A model generated the notes under the pieces. It did no database searches and had not been told where the DNA came from. It was given only the letters and a program-made list of their open reading frames with translations. A stretch of DNA of 64,000 bases from Cryptomeria japonica. Lineage: Eukaryota > Streptophyta > Pinopsida > Cupressales > Cupressaceae. The stretch lies in the NCBI RefSeq assembly GCF_030272615.1, contig NC_081406.1:460874072-460938071 (forward strand), given 5' to 3'. The position numbers and the translations under genes were made by a program. Below are positions 36,201 to 46,985 of the stretch, piece after piece (the first letter of the stretch is position 1; each line of letters opens with the position of its first letter).

Positions 36201-38905
36201 TTGCACAAATTGTTGAAAGATGGGTTTATCTATCCTATCTCTGACAGTCAATGGGTATCACCTTTGGTGATAGTTCCTAAAAAGGGAGGCAAATGGAGAG
36301 TATGTGTTGATTATAGAGCCTTGAACTTAGCCACAAGGAAGGATCATTTTCCACTACCATTTGTGGATCAGGTATTGGATTCTCTTACTGGTAAGAGATA
36401 TTTTTCATTCCTGGATGGATTTAGTGGCTATAATCATATACAAATAGCTCCTGAGGATCAGGAGAAAACAACATTTACTTGCCCATGCGGCACTTATGCA
36501 TATTATGTTCTTCCTTTTGCATTGTGTAATGCTCCAGCCACTTTTCAAAGGGCAGTGATCAGTATTTTTTCTGATATTTCTCAAGATATTATGGAAATTT
36601 ACATGGATGACTTTACAACTTATGGCTCTGAATTTGATCAAGCATTAGGTAATTTGAAGAAAGTTTTGTTGCGGTGTGAAGACTACAACTTGTCTCTAAA
36701 CAGTGAGAAGTGTTTCATTATGATGGAAGAAGGAATAGTCCTTGGTCATCATATATCTGTACATGGCATACAAGTGGATTGAGCAAAGATTGAGGTTATT
36801 CGGCATATTAATGACCCTGTGAAGCAGCAAGATGTGAGAAGTTTTCTTGGCCATGCTGGATACTACAGAAGGTTTATCAAAGATTTCAGCAAAATTGCAA
36901 GTCCCTTATATTCACTACTTACTAAAGATGCAGAATTTAAATGGACCTCAGCATGCAATGAAGCTTTTTTAAAGCTTAAGCATGCTTTGACTCAAGCACT
37001 AGTTCTAAAAGGACCTAATTGGTCTCTACCATTCCAAATCCATACTGATGCATCTGATTATGCCATAGGAGTAGTGCTGGGACAAAAAGTTGACAAGTTG
37101 GAAAATGCAATATATTATATCAGCAAGAATTTGCAAGGACCTGAATTGAATTATAAAGTTACTGAAAAGGAAATGCTAGCTATCATATAGGCCCTTAACA
37201 AGTTTAGACACTATATTACAGGGTATCCCATATTTGTGCATACAGATCATACTGCAATTAGATATCTCATGAATAAGCCATCAATCACCGAAAGACTGGC
37301 TCGCTGGTTATTGTTGATGCAGGAATTTGATATCATAGTTGTTGATAAGCCAAGGAAGTCTAATGTTGTTGCAGATTATCTTTCACATCTTCAATTGCAG
37401 GAAGATTCTACAATTATAGATGACACTTTTCCAGATGAGCATTTGTTTCTCATACAGGCTCATACTCCATGGTATGCTGATATTGCCAACTATTTAGCTA
37501 CAGCTAAAATGTCAATTTCTTTTTCTCCTCAGGAAAGAAGGTTGCTAGTTGAAAAAAGTTTTAACTTTTCATGGATTGCTGATTGTCTATTTTATACTGG
37601 ACCTAACCAAGTCATGCGAAGATGTGTCAGAGAAGATGAAACATATGACATCCTACATGCACGTCATGATGAGCCATGTGGAGGTCATTTTGCTGCCAAA
37701 AGGACATCATTGAAAATACTCAATACTGGATACTATTGGCCTACATTACACAAGGATGCAGCTCAGGACACAAAGAAATATGATAGATGTCAGTGAATGG
37801 GCAGACCTACAAAATTTGATGAGATGCCACTATATCCTCAAATATCTGTTACACAATTTGACAAGTGGGGATTACATTTTGTTGGCCCCATTGAGCCACC
37901 TTCTAATGGCAAATCTTATATCTTGGTATGTACAGACTATGTGACAAAATGGGTAGAAGCTAGAGCTATGCAACATGGAAGAGATAATAAGGTGGCTGAG
38001 TTTGGCTATGAAGAAATATTTACAGGTATGGAGTACCAAGGGAAATTGTCTCAGATCAGGGACCTCAATTTAAATCAACATTGATAAAAGCTTTGGTCAA
38101 TGAATACAATATAAGACACAGGAAATCTACTCCGTATCATCCACAGTCTAATGGACAAGTAGAAGTTACCAATAGAGAGCTTGAGGCTATTCTTACAAAA
38201 ATAGTGTCTATCCACAAGAAACATTGGTCTCATCGACTTTCAGAGGCAATTTGGGCATATAGAACAACATGGAAAATACCAATTGGATTCACACCTTTTG
38301 CGATGGTTTATGGAAAAACAGCAATGATGCCTATTGAATTTGAGCATAAAACCTTGAGAACAACTCTACAACTGAATATGACATTGTTTGAAGCACAGAA
38401 GGAACGCATTCAGCAATTAAATGCTCTTGACGAATGGAGGAAGATAGCTGTTCAACAGACAGAATTGATTCAAAACCAAAGAGCAAGATGGCATGATAAA
38501 TATATCATAGAAAAGAAATTCAAAGTTGGTGATTGGGCACTCCTGTATGATTCCAGATATAAGGATGCTATGGGAAAACTCCAAACAAGGTGGTTAGGTA
38601 CTTATGAGGTAGAAGAAGTTTTTCAGAATGGAGCAGTTTGGTTGTCCACAATAGATCCTGTTCAATTTAAACTCTTAGTGAATGGACACCGACTATGACT
38701 TTATCACAAACCAGCTACTAGAGAAGAGTTCCTGCAGCAGTTTGCTCTCCAAAGTGAAATAAAAGTGTCTGCAGCAAATGGCAAGGTTCCTGCAGCAACT
38801 GCCAATGATTCAGTATCAATTCATGAGCTTCCTGTTACACTTGAGCATGTTGATAAAGGTGATGTTCCTGCAGCCTCTGCAGTGAACTTATTCACCATAT
38901 CATAA
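33252..38905 (+). pseudogene. gypsy B gag-pol polyprotein, degenerate
   Basis: One frame from about 33252 to 38045, then a shift to another frame until 38905. Gag core at 33590-34090 (LPKFYGLVTEDPDTFLFEFD, then SLRWFMSLG); Cys/His cluster YPHCKQRKKDCRC near 34270; Gln/Pro-rich linker 34490-35100 full of stops; protease ILVDLGAAINVM near 35318 and VILGRPW; reverse transcriptase KWRVCVDYRALN near 36295 and IYMDDFTTYG near 36600; RNase H HTDASDYAIGVVL near 37040 and VHTDHTAIRYLM; integrase from 37440 with TDYVTKWVEA and PQSNGQVEVTNRELE, zinc site damaged (YDRCQ then stop), and the middle Asp motif at the frameshift near 38045. The start codon is unclear; no good ATG precedes 33252 in frame. Confidence 0.93.
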
Positions 38906-39359
38906 TAAAATATTTCCATGGGAATATTGTTCTCCATACATAAAGTTCCATCCACTACATTCCATTCCACTTTCTTACCTATCACTTAATTTTATTTCGC
39001 CATCATTTTCGCCTAATTGCAGGTACGTGTGTATTGTACTTTATTTTAATTATGCATTTATTAGTTCATTATGATTTATATCATGTTTAAATCTGCTCCA
39101 AACACAAAATCTCGTCAGCCTATGTGGACACGTGCTAGGTTAAGCTGGGGGGGGTACTTTATGGTCCTTTTTCCAATTAGATTTATTATCATTTTTTTTG
39201 ATATCCCGAATTGATTTCCTAGTTGGCATTACTTATGATGATTATTATTTCATGCAAGTGAATAATAAGGTCTGCTGCCAAAATTAAGATATGTAGATTT
39301 TAGTTTTTTGTGAAACTGTCAAACATTTTGGTGAAGCTAAGGAAGTATCAGAGTAAAAG
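38906..39359 (+). other. gypsy B integrase to accessory-ORF spacer
   Basis: T-rich, non-coding. It contains CATCATTTTCGCCTAATTGCAGGT (intron-acceptor-like TTGCAGG) near 39000-39025 and a GGGGGGG run near 39150. Such a site could serve splicing of a subgenomic transcript for the downstream ORF, which is inference. Confidence 0.4.
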
Positions 39360-41633
39360 ATGGGTGGTAATCTAATTTGCCACGAGCCAATGGTCCACGA
39401 AGGGTTGCTACAGGATGTTGTTTGTGAGCATTATTTCTGAAACCACGACTGGCTAGATTATTTCTTGAAAATCAGGGATTACAGCAATGAAATAACTATG
39501 GAATTTATGCATTCCTTTGATGAAGGAGAAGCTATAGTTAAAGGGTTGAGGGTAATTGCTATGGAGAAATGAATTGCAGAGGTCATAGGGTTGTTGCAGG
39601 AAGGAGAACTCTTTCTTGAATCAAAAGATGCAAGGAGTGCCAGGGTAGAGTTCACAATTTCCACTGACATACCCTTAATGGTGGACAGACAAGGGACTAG
39701 AAGGGTTTCTTTACCAGCATATTGGCCTCAGGTAGCTCTGTATGTTATGAAATATATTACATGTGAAGGATGGTATTCAAATCTGCATTCACCTCATTTT
39801 AATTTACTTAGTCATCTGCATCATGGCCGGCGAGTTAATGTCCCAAATTTCTTATATCATCTCATTTCTATAAGTGCCAAGGAGACTAGAAAATATGGAA
39901 ATCGCTTTGTTAGCCATCATGGATTGGTTAAGTTACTTGTACAATGGTCCCTGAGAGACGTTTCAAAAATGGAATGGGGTGTGTTTGAGGATATTCTACA
40001 ATTTAGGGTTGATGAAGCCCCTATTGCGAATAATCCACCGGCTCAAGAAGAGATTGTAGCAGAAGATCTTTCTGGTGAAGATGAGGGTTTGCTGGTTGCT
40101 GAAGGAGCCACAATTATTATGGAAGGAAATATTGAAGTAGAGTCAATCGAAGAACAACCCTCTACTTCTCTTCAAAGAGATTCACTTGTTTTGCAAAGGG
40201 AAGGAAAAGAATTGGAAAAGGATAAATCAGATGAAGAATTTGTTATCCGGCCGTAGGAAGCGCATATTCCTCCTGCAGCTCAGAGGCGTCGAGTAAAAAC
40301 AAAAACTCCTGCATCTATTTCAAAAGTGTATGTAAGGAGAACAAGAAGGAGCACACAAAAGATGCAACCTATGAGTAATCCATCAGAGGTTATTGCAGTA
40401 GAAACATTGGAAGAAGAAGATGCTGCAGAGAAGGAAATGCAAGAAAAGCCTATGGAAGAGGAAATTCAAGGAAACCCTGCAGAAGAAGAAATTCAAGAAG
40501 AAGTTGTAATGGATAAGCTAGCAAATCTTGCTTTAGTGGCATTGCAATGTGAAGAGACTGTTGATGATGTTCTACAACAACCTGAAGAAAATATGGGAGA
40601 TATGTCAACTCAGAATGAGGAGTTTATTGAAGAAATCCCATGGTCTAAGATAGGACCTATTAGACCTCCTTCATCCCTAACTAGTTTATCAATTGCTTTA
40701 ATATTTTTTAGGCAATGGGAAATAGAGAAGGATAGGTTGTAGGGGATAATTAATAAGCAACAAAACGAGATTGAAAAGAAAGATAATAGAATTAAAGAAT
40801 TAGAAGCTAAGGTAGAAGAGATTTATGGAATGGTTCCTGAGATGATGTAGTGTAGGGCACCCCCAAGAATTTATGCAGTACATTTGAAAGAGCAGTATCT
40901 GAATTTCATACTAAACTGCATTGTTAGGGACCTTAATCCATCCGTGGAAACACCTGAGGAATTCTATCATGCTTACCAAACCTCTCCACATGCTGTAAGG
41001 AATTTGTTATGTAAATTATATTTACATAACTATGTTGTACCCCAAGACAGAGAATGGAATCCTTTATTGTATATTGGGGATATCCATCTCAGAGCTTTAA
41101 TGTGATGGATCCAAAATGAGATGATCATAGGACCACAAGCCAGGGAGTTTGAAAAATTAGAACTTGATTGTCCATTGCCATTGAGGAGGGAATCAGAAGC
41201 ACCTAGGGTTCTGTATTATGATTGAAAAAAGTTGCTAATAAGAGACGATGTTAGTAAGATAGTACTTCCAATGAGAGAGGAAGTTTATCAAGCGTATGAG
41301 CATTTGGTTCAGACCCACAGGACAACCGCACTAGAAGGGATAACTCAACGCTGGAATCATCTACCAGATCATTTAAAACTTGGAGAATGTTACTCATTAT
41401 AGAATTTTCATGCAGCCATACAAAGAGGCTCCAGAAACATACAGCTAGGCAAGGAGAAATCCAATAACTGGTTGCCATTAATCTTTCAGCCTCTGACCCT
41501 TAAGTGGCCACTTTTGGCATGCCAACCAACAAAATAGAATTATGATGTAGTTGTAGAAGGAACAATTAGATGGTCCAGGTTGGAGAAAATGAAAGGATTT
41601 TATTGGAATTTTCCTTCCAAGGGAACCAGATAG
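39360..41633 (+). pseudogene. gypsy B accessory ORF between integrase and 3' LTR
   Basis: A frame of about 757 codons opened by ATG at 39360 (MGGNLICHEPMVHEG) and closed at 41631-41633, interrupted by stops (near 39438, 39570, 40254, 40740, 40848, 41103, 41223 and later). N-terminal domain, residues about 25-215: YFLKIRDYSNEI, IAEVIGLLQEGELF, LPAYWPQVALYVMKYIT, HFNLLSHLHHGRRVNVP, HHGLVKLLVQWSL. This matches LINE ORF3 in order and spacing. The middle is Glu-rich (40300-40520) with a predicted coiled coil near 40745-40840. The C-terminal part has no match I recognise. It may correspond to the 'putative plant transposon protein' type of extra ORF; function unknown. Confidence 0.75.
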
Positions 41634-41710
41634 GACACTGTTGGTGATTTCAGAGTTTCAGCAAAAATCAGAAATTTTTCTTTTGCTGCAGGAGCAGCAA
41701 ACCCTTAAAG

Positions 41711-41720
41711 TTGGGGGGCA
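41711..41720 (+). other. gypsy B polypurine tract
   Basis: TTGGGGGGCA directly precedes the 3' LTR start TGATAAGTTG. Confidence 0.8.
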
Positions 41721-42987
41721 TGATAAGTTGATGCTTTGACATGTTTTTTATCATGACTCTTAGGTTTTTTGGTATCTTTTGGGTTGCATTGTGATAGTAA
41801 AGTATTGTGAATTGACTATATGTAATCCATGCTTTAAAACTAAACTTAAGAAATCATGTTTGAACTTTGTCAGTTAATTCCTGTAGCCATGCCAATTTAT
41901 TCTTGCAGCCAAATGATTTATCCCTGTGATATGTGGATTATTTAGGATAATGTCATATGTGTGTTAATGAATGTATTAATTAAGTAAGATACATATGCAT
42001 GTCCTTGTATGTTATTTTTTGTTTTAGTGCAGATAATAATTGATGCTGCAGTGGATGATTTTCTTTCGTGCCTAAGGACTGGAGAATCACGTTGAGATAA
42101 CTGGAGGTCAAACTGAAGGGGATTCAAGCAAGCACAAAGTATGGCATAATCGAAGTAGTTATACTTCACCATGGGTGTTTAACTCTAGTGCATATTGAAT
42201 TCACAAAATATCACTTTGGCATGCAAAGACTGTGGTTTGGTTTTAGATCCACGATTCTTGCATCCAATCTCTCAGTTATCTCCTTCATCTGACAATTATC
42301 TGCCTCTTCTTCTAGGCGTAACTTGAGTTGTCCATTGCAGTTGATCTTTTCTTTATAAAAAGCTCTTCCTTCTTTCTTAGAGTTAGACAAGATGGAAAGG
42401 AATTGAGCAGAGTTTTGTCAAGCATTTTGAATTTTTCTCTTTTAGAGTATGTAATCATTTTTAGGAAGAAATGAATAAGAATATGTTGTTTTGATATGTT
42501 AATAGTACTTTGCTGGGAGTTTGATATCACTCATCCAAGGGGGGCCACTTGGTGAGTGATCCTGTGTTTATGGTCATTGAAGTTAGTTTTTACTTAGTTG
42601 CAGTAGAAGTTCATGACTAGATTGTTCCTGCAGCCACTGGAAATAGATCCGTTGACTGTTCCTATAGCCAAGATAGAACGGTGTGATTTCTGTTATTTTC
42701 ATTAGATCATTTCAGTAGTGTTTTGTGAAGCTTTCATGTAGCCTTTTATGATTTCCATTCCTTCCTTTCCTTTCTACATAATGTTAGTCATTGCAGTAAT
42801 GCAGAATAATCATTTAAGGAGCTTAGTGCATATATATTGCAAACCCATTTCAAGTTTTACGTTCTTGGATTGATAACTAAATGAACACCAGCCATGAAAA
42901 TAGTAAACTCTACCATATGAATGTCCAAAATTTGGATTGAAATTTCAATTAGAGGTATTATTATTATCATTATAGTTGGGGTAGACA
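41721..42987 (+). repeat. gypsy B 3' LTR
   Basis: Begins TGATAAGTTG, ends GGGGTAGACA; 1267 bp, collinear with the 5' LTR. Shares the repeated TTCCTGCAGCC-type words, several changed by one base. Confidence 0.94.
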
Positions 42988-42992
42988 GGGGG

Positions 42993-44509
42993 GTCTGAAT
43001 GTTTTCATGGAATGGCTAAGTGGGAAAGATCCCACAATCACTGGCTATTTCATCAAGAACTAGAAAAATGACAAAATTCTTATTAGATCCTAGATGATGA
43101 ATATTGATGAGGAGGTCATCGCCGAGGCCATGGGGATGATGACTGAGGGAATGAAATTTTACAGGAACAAAGGCATATCAAATAAAGTAGCAGATAAGTT
43201 TCCTATTATGGATGAAGAGAGGAGAAAGATGATTAAAATCAACAACTCCTACCATGCCCCAAAGAGAATTTGTAGGCCATGGAGGTTTGTCTTATTCGCT
43301 TCTATTGAATACATTACCCTAGATAGTAGGTTTACCAGAGCCTACAGGCATCAATTCATTTTACTCAACCATTTCCGTCACGAGGAAAAGGTTAGCCTTC
43401 CCTATTACCTTGCATGCTCAATGGATCATACTATAAAGGAGATCCAAAAGGACCCTAAGGGTGATCATGCCCTCCATCAGGGGCTCATGGTCCTGGTTTA
43501 TAAAATGCTCAAGAGGAAGTGCATTGAAAAGCCTATTAAGGGCAAAAATGCAAGAGATGTGACAACAGAGAGTGAAGCTAGTGGTTTTAACTTTGAATCG
43601 GAGACCGAGGGAGAATTGGAAGAAAATAGCAAAAAAGGGAGGAATAGGGCCAAGAAGAGAAGGATTATTGTGGAATCATGTATGTCAGATTCTAAAACGG
43701 ACTCCTTTGAGAAAAAAATTGTTAAAAAAAAGAAAGGGAAAGCTACTAGAAAATAGGCTCAGAGAAAGAATACTAAAAAGGGTAATAATTCTGATATCAA
43801 CCATATTCTGGTTGATTCTGAGGAGGAGACTGAAGAAAATAAGAAGGTTGAGAGTCAGGATAAAGATGGGGAGGGCAACCCGGTTATGGACAATATAGAG
43901 GCAGTGAATACCACAAGTCTGCATAAGGAGGATAAAGGGGATAAAAGTGGTAGTGGTGACAATGATACTGTTAAGGCCTTCTATGAGACCATTGTGACCA
44001 TGGTGAAGGATATCAGCAGTTTGAAAATAGATACTCCAGCTATTGCTAGAGTTATAGTTGGTGATAAGCCCTTGGTTGAACATGTTAAAGAATTGGTTGC
44101 TATTCTGCATAATGTGGAAGCTATTGAATGTATGGTTGGAAAAATCATAGCTATGGAAAAAAAGGTCAATGATATGGGAGATAGAAAGAAAATGGAAAAC
44201 AAAATGAATGATTTCGACAGTAGAATTGACAGGTTGGAACACAACATCAAGAAGATTGCTGACCAAAATTTCCAAATCCTCAAATTGTCAGTGGACAACA
44301 TGAACATCCTTATCAATAGGTTCGAGAACAAAGCCGAGAAGGATGGTGATAAAGAGTAGCTGGACAAGAAGGGTCATGAAAGGAGGACCAAAGCCAACAC
44401 AAAGATTAAGGGCGACATCAAAGGTCATGAGCTGGAGGAACTGAAGACCTCAGCGAACAACATGAAACAAATGGTTGTTCACGTTGAGGAAATTATGAAT
44501 AGTATTTAG
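42993..44509 (+). pseudogene. LINE ORF3, 3' part: accessory domain plus coiled coil
   Basis: Continues ORF3 in frame: LNVFMEWLSGKDPTITGYFIKN, stops near 43058 and 43091, then MMNIDEEVIAEAMGMMTEG (43094). The domain core reads CRPWRFVLFASIEYIT, HQFILLNHFRHEEKVSLP, LHQGLMVLVYKMLKRK. The same landmarks appear in the gypsy B accessory ORF. A Ser/Glu/Lys-rich linker follows (43570-43880), then a long coiled coil (44130-44350: MEKKVNDMGDRKKMENKMND and onward) and a basic tail closing at 44507-44509. Stops at 43754 and 44357. ORF3 in total would be about 585 codons. The role is unknown; a coiled coil beside a small globular domain would suit an RNP or chromatin adaptor, which is inference. Confidence 0.75.
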
Positions 44510-44736
44510 ATTTTAGTTGGTGTCCTGGCTTCTGTCTTTTTGTTGTCTATGTGCTTTCCTTTCACTGTTTATTCTGGGTTTTTAATGTTATGTTATGTTA
44601 GCTGATCCCTGTCGATGGGCTCATTTTGTCTTTTTGAATTGATCAGACACTTTTTATAGTTGAATTGTTTTCCTAGTTTGTACAAGGTTTGGATAGCTTT
44701 CAAATGCCTGCTTTGACTTAATCAAAACAAAGAAGG
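44510..44736 (+). other. LINE 3' untranslated region
   Basis: T-rich non-coding sequence with GTCCTGGCTTCTGTC, TTTTTGTTGTC and TTGTACAAGGTTTGG words, as often seen at plant LINE 3' ends. It ends AATCAAAACAAAGAAGG before the target duplication. Confidence 0.65.
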
Positions 44737-44747
44737 TCTTAATTGAG
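44737..44747. repeat. target-site duplication of the LINE, right copy
   Basis: TCTTAATTGAG; pairs with 5822-5833. Confidence 0.8.
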
Positions 44748-46345
44748 TAAGGTATCATCAATATATTCAAAGAAAATAAAAAAGATTTGAAAGGAAAGGA
44801 TAAGCCACGATTTTGGAACAATAACAAGAACACAGTAAATTATGGCATTTTAGATTCTAACATAGTGAGACCAAAAATCACTCTTTCAGGACCAAGTTCT
44901 TCTATAAACAACCAAGTAAATACTCAAGAAACTTCAAAACCATGAAGGAAATACACCCCATTAGGAGAACCACCTGAGTCAGATTTTAGGAAGCTAGTAG
45001 AAAACAAACTAATAACAATTCCAGACAATTCTCCATATGAACCAAAAGTCAAACCAAATTGGTAGAATGACAATGAGTATTGCGAATATCACAAGAGCAA
45101 GGGACATAAAACAAGAAATTTCCATCACTTGAAGAACATTATTAAAGATCTTATTGATAAAGGTGACATTGTGATTGATGGACATACATCCAATCAAGAA
45201 CATAAGATGTTTAAGGAACCATTCCCTAAACATGACAAGGGAAAATCCAAAGCCATAGATAATCAAGCCAACTATAACAAAATGTCCTATGACTACGATC
45301 CAATCGTTAACCACATTTCAATGGACAAGTATGTTTCTACTATTATCATAAAGGACAAAACGCTTGAGTTTTCTACCCAAAGAACCAAAGTTATCCTAAA
45401 AGGCATTGGAACTTCTTCTGAATCTAAATTTGAATGTAATGTCACAATTCATCGTGGTAAGGTCACCCTGTAAGGTGCTCCAGCTAAAACCACCACTTCC
45501 TCATCGACCAAACCTGAGTACAACCTAGTAGAACAGTTACGGAAGACACCCGCACTTATCTCAATCCTTTAACTATTGTGTATCTTTGCTTCACATAAAA
45601 CCATACTTGACAAAGTCCTAAGAGAAAATTTTGTACCCATTGATCTGAACGTGGACCAATTTCTAGTCATGGTGGGATACCTTTCTGTTCTGCATAACCT
45701 TACATTTACATAAGCTGATCATGCTTCCGTAACCTAGCCTCATAATGCACCTTTACATATTGAAGCCTTTATCTATAAAAACTGCCTCAAATGAGTCTTA
45801 TAGATGGAGGAGCAGGTCTAAACATTTGTACATTGAGCACTATTAAACAATTGGGATATTCTGAAAAAGCTATGAATTCTACACATGCAATAACCATAAA
45901 ATCATATGATGACGAAGAGCGTTCATCCAATGGCATGGTCACCTTACCTATTAGAGTAAGGTCATTCATGAAGGATGTGGTTTGTCAAGTCTTTGATCTA
46001 GATCTCACATACAATATACTCTTGGGATGCCCATGGATTCATGAAATAAGAGTTATTCCATCAATATATCATCGATGTATCATGTTCCCATACAATAGAT
46101 TTGAAGTGACCATCAAATGTGATCTGAATCCGTTCATATATTGCAATAACCTAGGAGCAAGATTAGAAATAACAATCCTGGTCAATCGATAAGTTGTTCC
46201 ATCTTCAACATAGATTGATCCTGAATCATTGAAAGCTTCTACATCCAAACAAACAAAGATCAAAGAAAAGTTCAATATTAAAGACCTGGGATGTGGTGAA
46301 TATATCTTTCATGGGATGGTGGAGATAGAGGTAGATGACAAAGGT
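44748..46345 (+). pseudogene. gypsy A Gag C-terminus, zinc knuckle and protease
   Basis: Resumes gypsy A after the LINE. Zinc-knuckle remnant CEYHKSKGHKTRNF near 45086 (the last Cys is Phe), followed by HLKNIIKDLIDKGDI, a usual companion helix. Protease: LIDGGAGLNICTLSTIKQLG at 45795-45855, where plant elements have the DGG/DSG active-site loop, then NILLGCPWIHEIRVIPS near 46012. Stops near 44944, 45063, 45473 and 45571, and a frameshift before 45791. After CGEYIFHGMVEIEVDDKG (46293-46346) homology ends and PMD sequence begins: reverse transcriptase, RNase H and integrase are missing. Confidence 0.85.
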
Positions 46346-46985
46346 TAGGTGCAGTAGCAGAGAGGAGGGTAGTTCAGAGGAGAGATGGAGAGAGGAGAGA
46401 TATGCACATGTAGTCAGAGGTAGAGGTGTGTTGTCATTACAGGCGCCGACAATGTAATTTCCCAGACAAGGATAGAGAAAGGGATAAAGTGAGGAGAGAG
46501 GAGAGGAGGAGGATGAGCTACTATCCTTGAGAAAGATCTACCAAGGATAGGCAAATGAGATTTAGGATCTAGAGAGGGATGTGGCTACGATCAGGAGTCA
46601 GCTGAGGGGCACTGAGCAAGAGATGGATTAGGCTATTCAATGCTACATGAAAGATGAGGAGGCATTGAGGGCAGGTAGGCGAGAAACAGAGGACATTGGG
46701 GCTAGATATTCCTATGTTCTACGAGCAGGGGAGGAGATAGCCTACTAGAGAGACTTGTATTATGGAGTTGTGCCTCTTGATCAGTGCACTACGAGCTTCC
46801 AAATACCATCGCAGGCTACAACAACCACGGGAGGGAGAGATAGGAGTCATGCGTCTAATGGTGGGGTCATGGGTCCTCCACCACCAATAGATAGAGGGGG
46901 AAGGAGAGATGATTCTAGAGTGGGGACTTCCAAGGCTCAAACTCCGTCAAGGTCGATTGGCTCTGAGGGAGGGAGTTCATCATAG
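46346..46985 (+). pseudogene. plant-mobile-domain ORF tail, plus-strand copy
   Basis: Degenerate coding tail: an acidic/basic helical segment (DLERDVATIRSQLRG, near 46570), a segment near 46650 (LRAGRRETEDIGARY), and a Gly/Ser/Pro-rich end with GPPPPIDRGGRRDD (46870-46910). Positions 46346-46740 are repeated in reverse at 48480-48905, where they form the tail of the minus-strand PMD ORF. Stops are frequent. Breakpoint with gypsy A is at 46333-46346. Confidence 0.7.

Larger units (their letters stand above)
31893..42987 (+). mobile_element. gypsy B: Ty3/gypsy element with an extra ORF
   Basis: 11.1 kb: 5' LTR 31893-33158, primer site near 33163, gag-pol 33252-38905, accessory ORF 39360-41633, purine tract 41711-41720, 3' LTR 41721-42987. 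Target duplication GGGGG at 31888-31892 and 42988-42992 is confirmed by the in-frame joint of LINE ORF3, although a G run makes the exact edge uncertain by a base. The Gag type, the tRNA site and the lack of a chromodomain point to the Athila/Tat side of plant gypsy elements. Confidence 0.94.
5834..44736 (+). mobile_element. LINE, ~8 kb, split into four pieces by three LTR elements
   Basis: Pieces are 5834-7009, 14624-17498, 29737-31892 and 42993-44736, about 7.95 kb in all. Gene order is ORF1 (DUF4283-like plus zinc knuckle), ORF2 (endonuclease, reverse transcriptase, zinc-binding region, RNase H) and an unusual ORF3. Removing each inserted element plus one target duplication keeps the frame at all three joints. 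The 3' end lacks a clear poly(A) run; it ends AATCAAAACAAAGAAGG. The LINE sits inside gypsy A gag, so it is younger than gypsy A and older than the three elements inside it. Confidence 0.9.
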
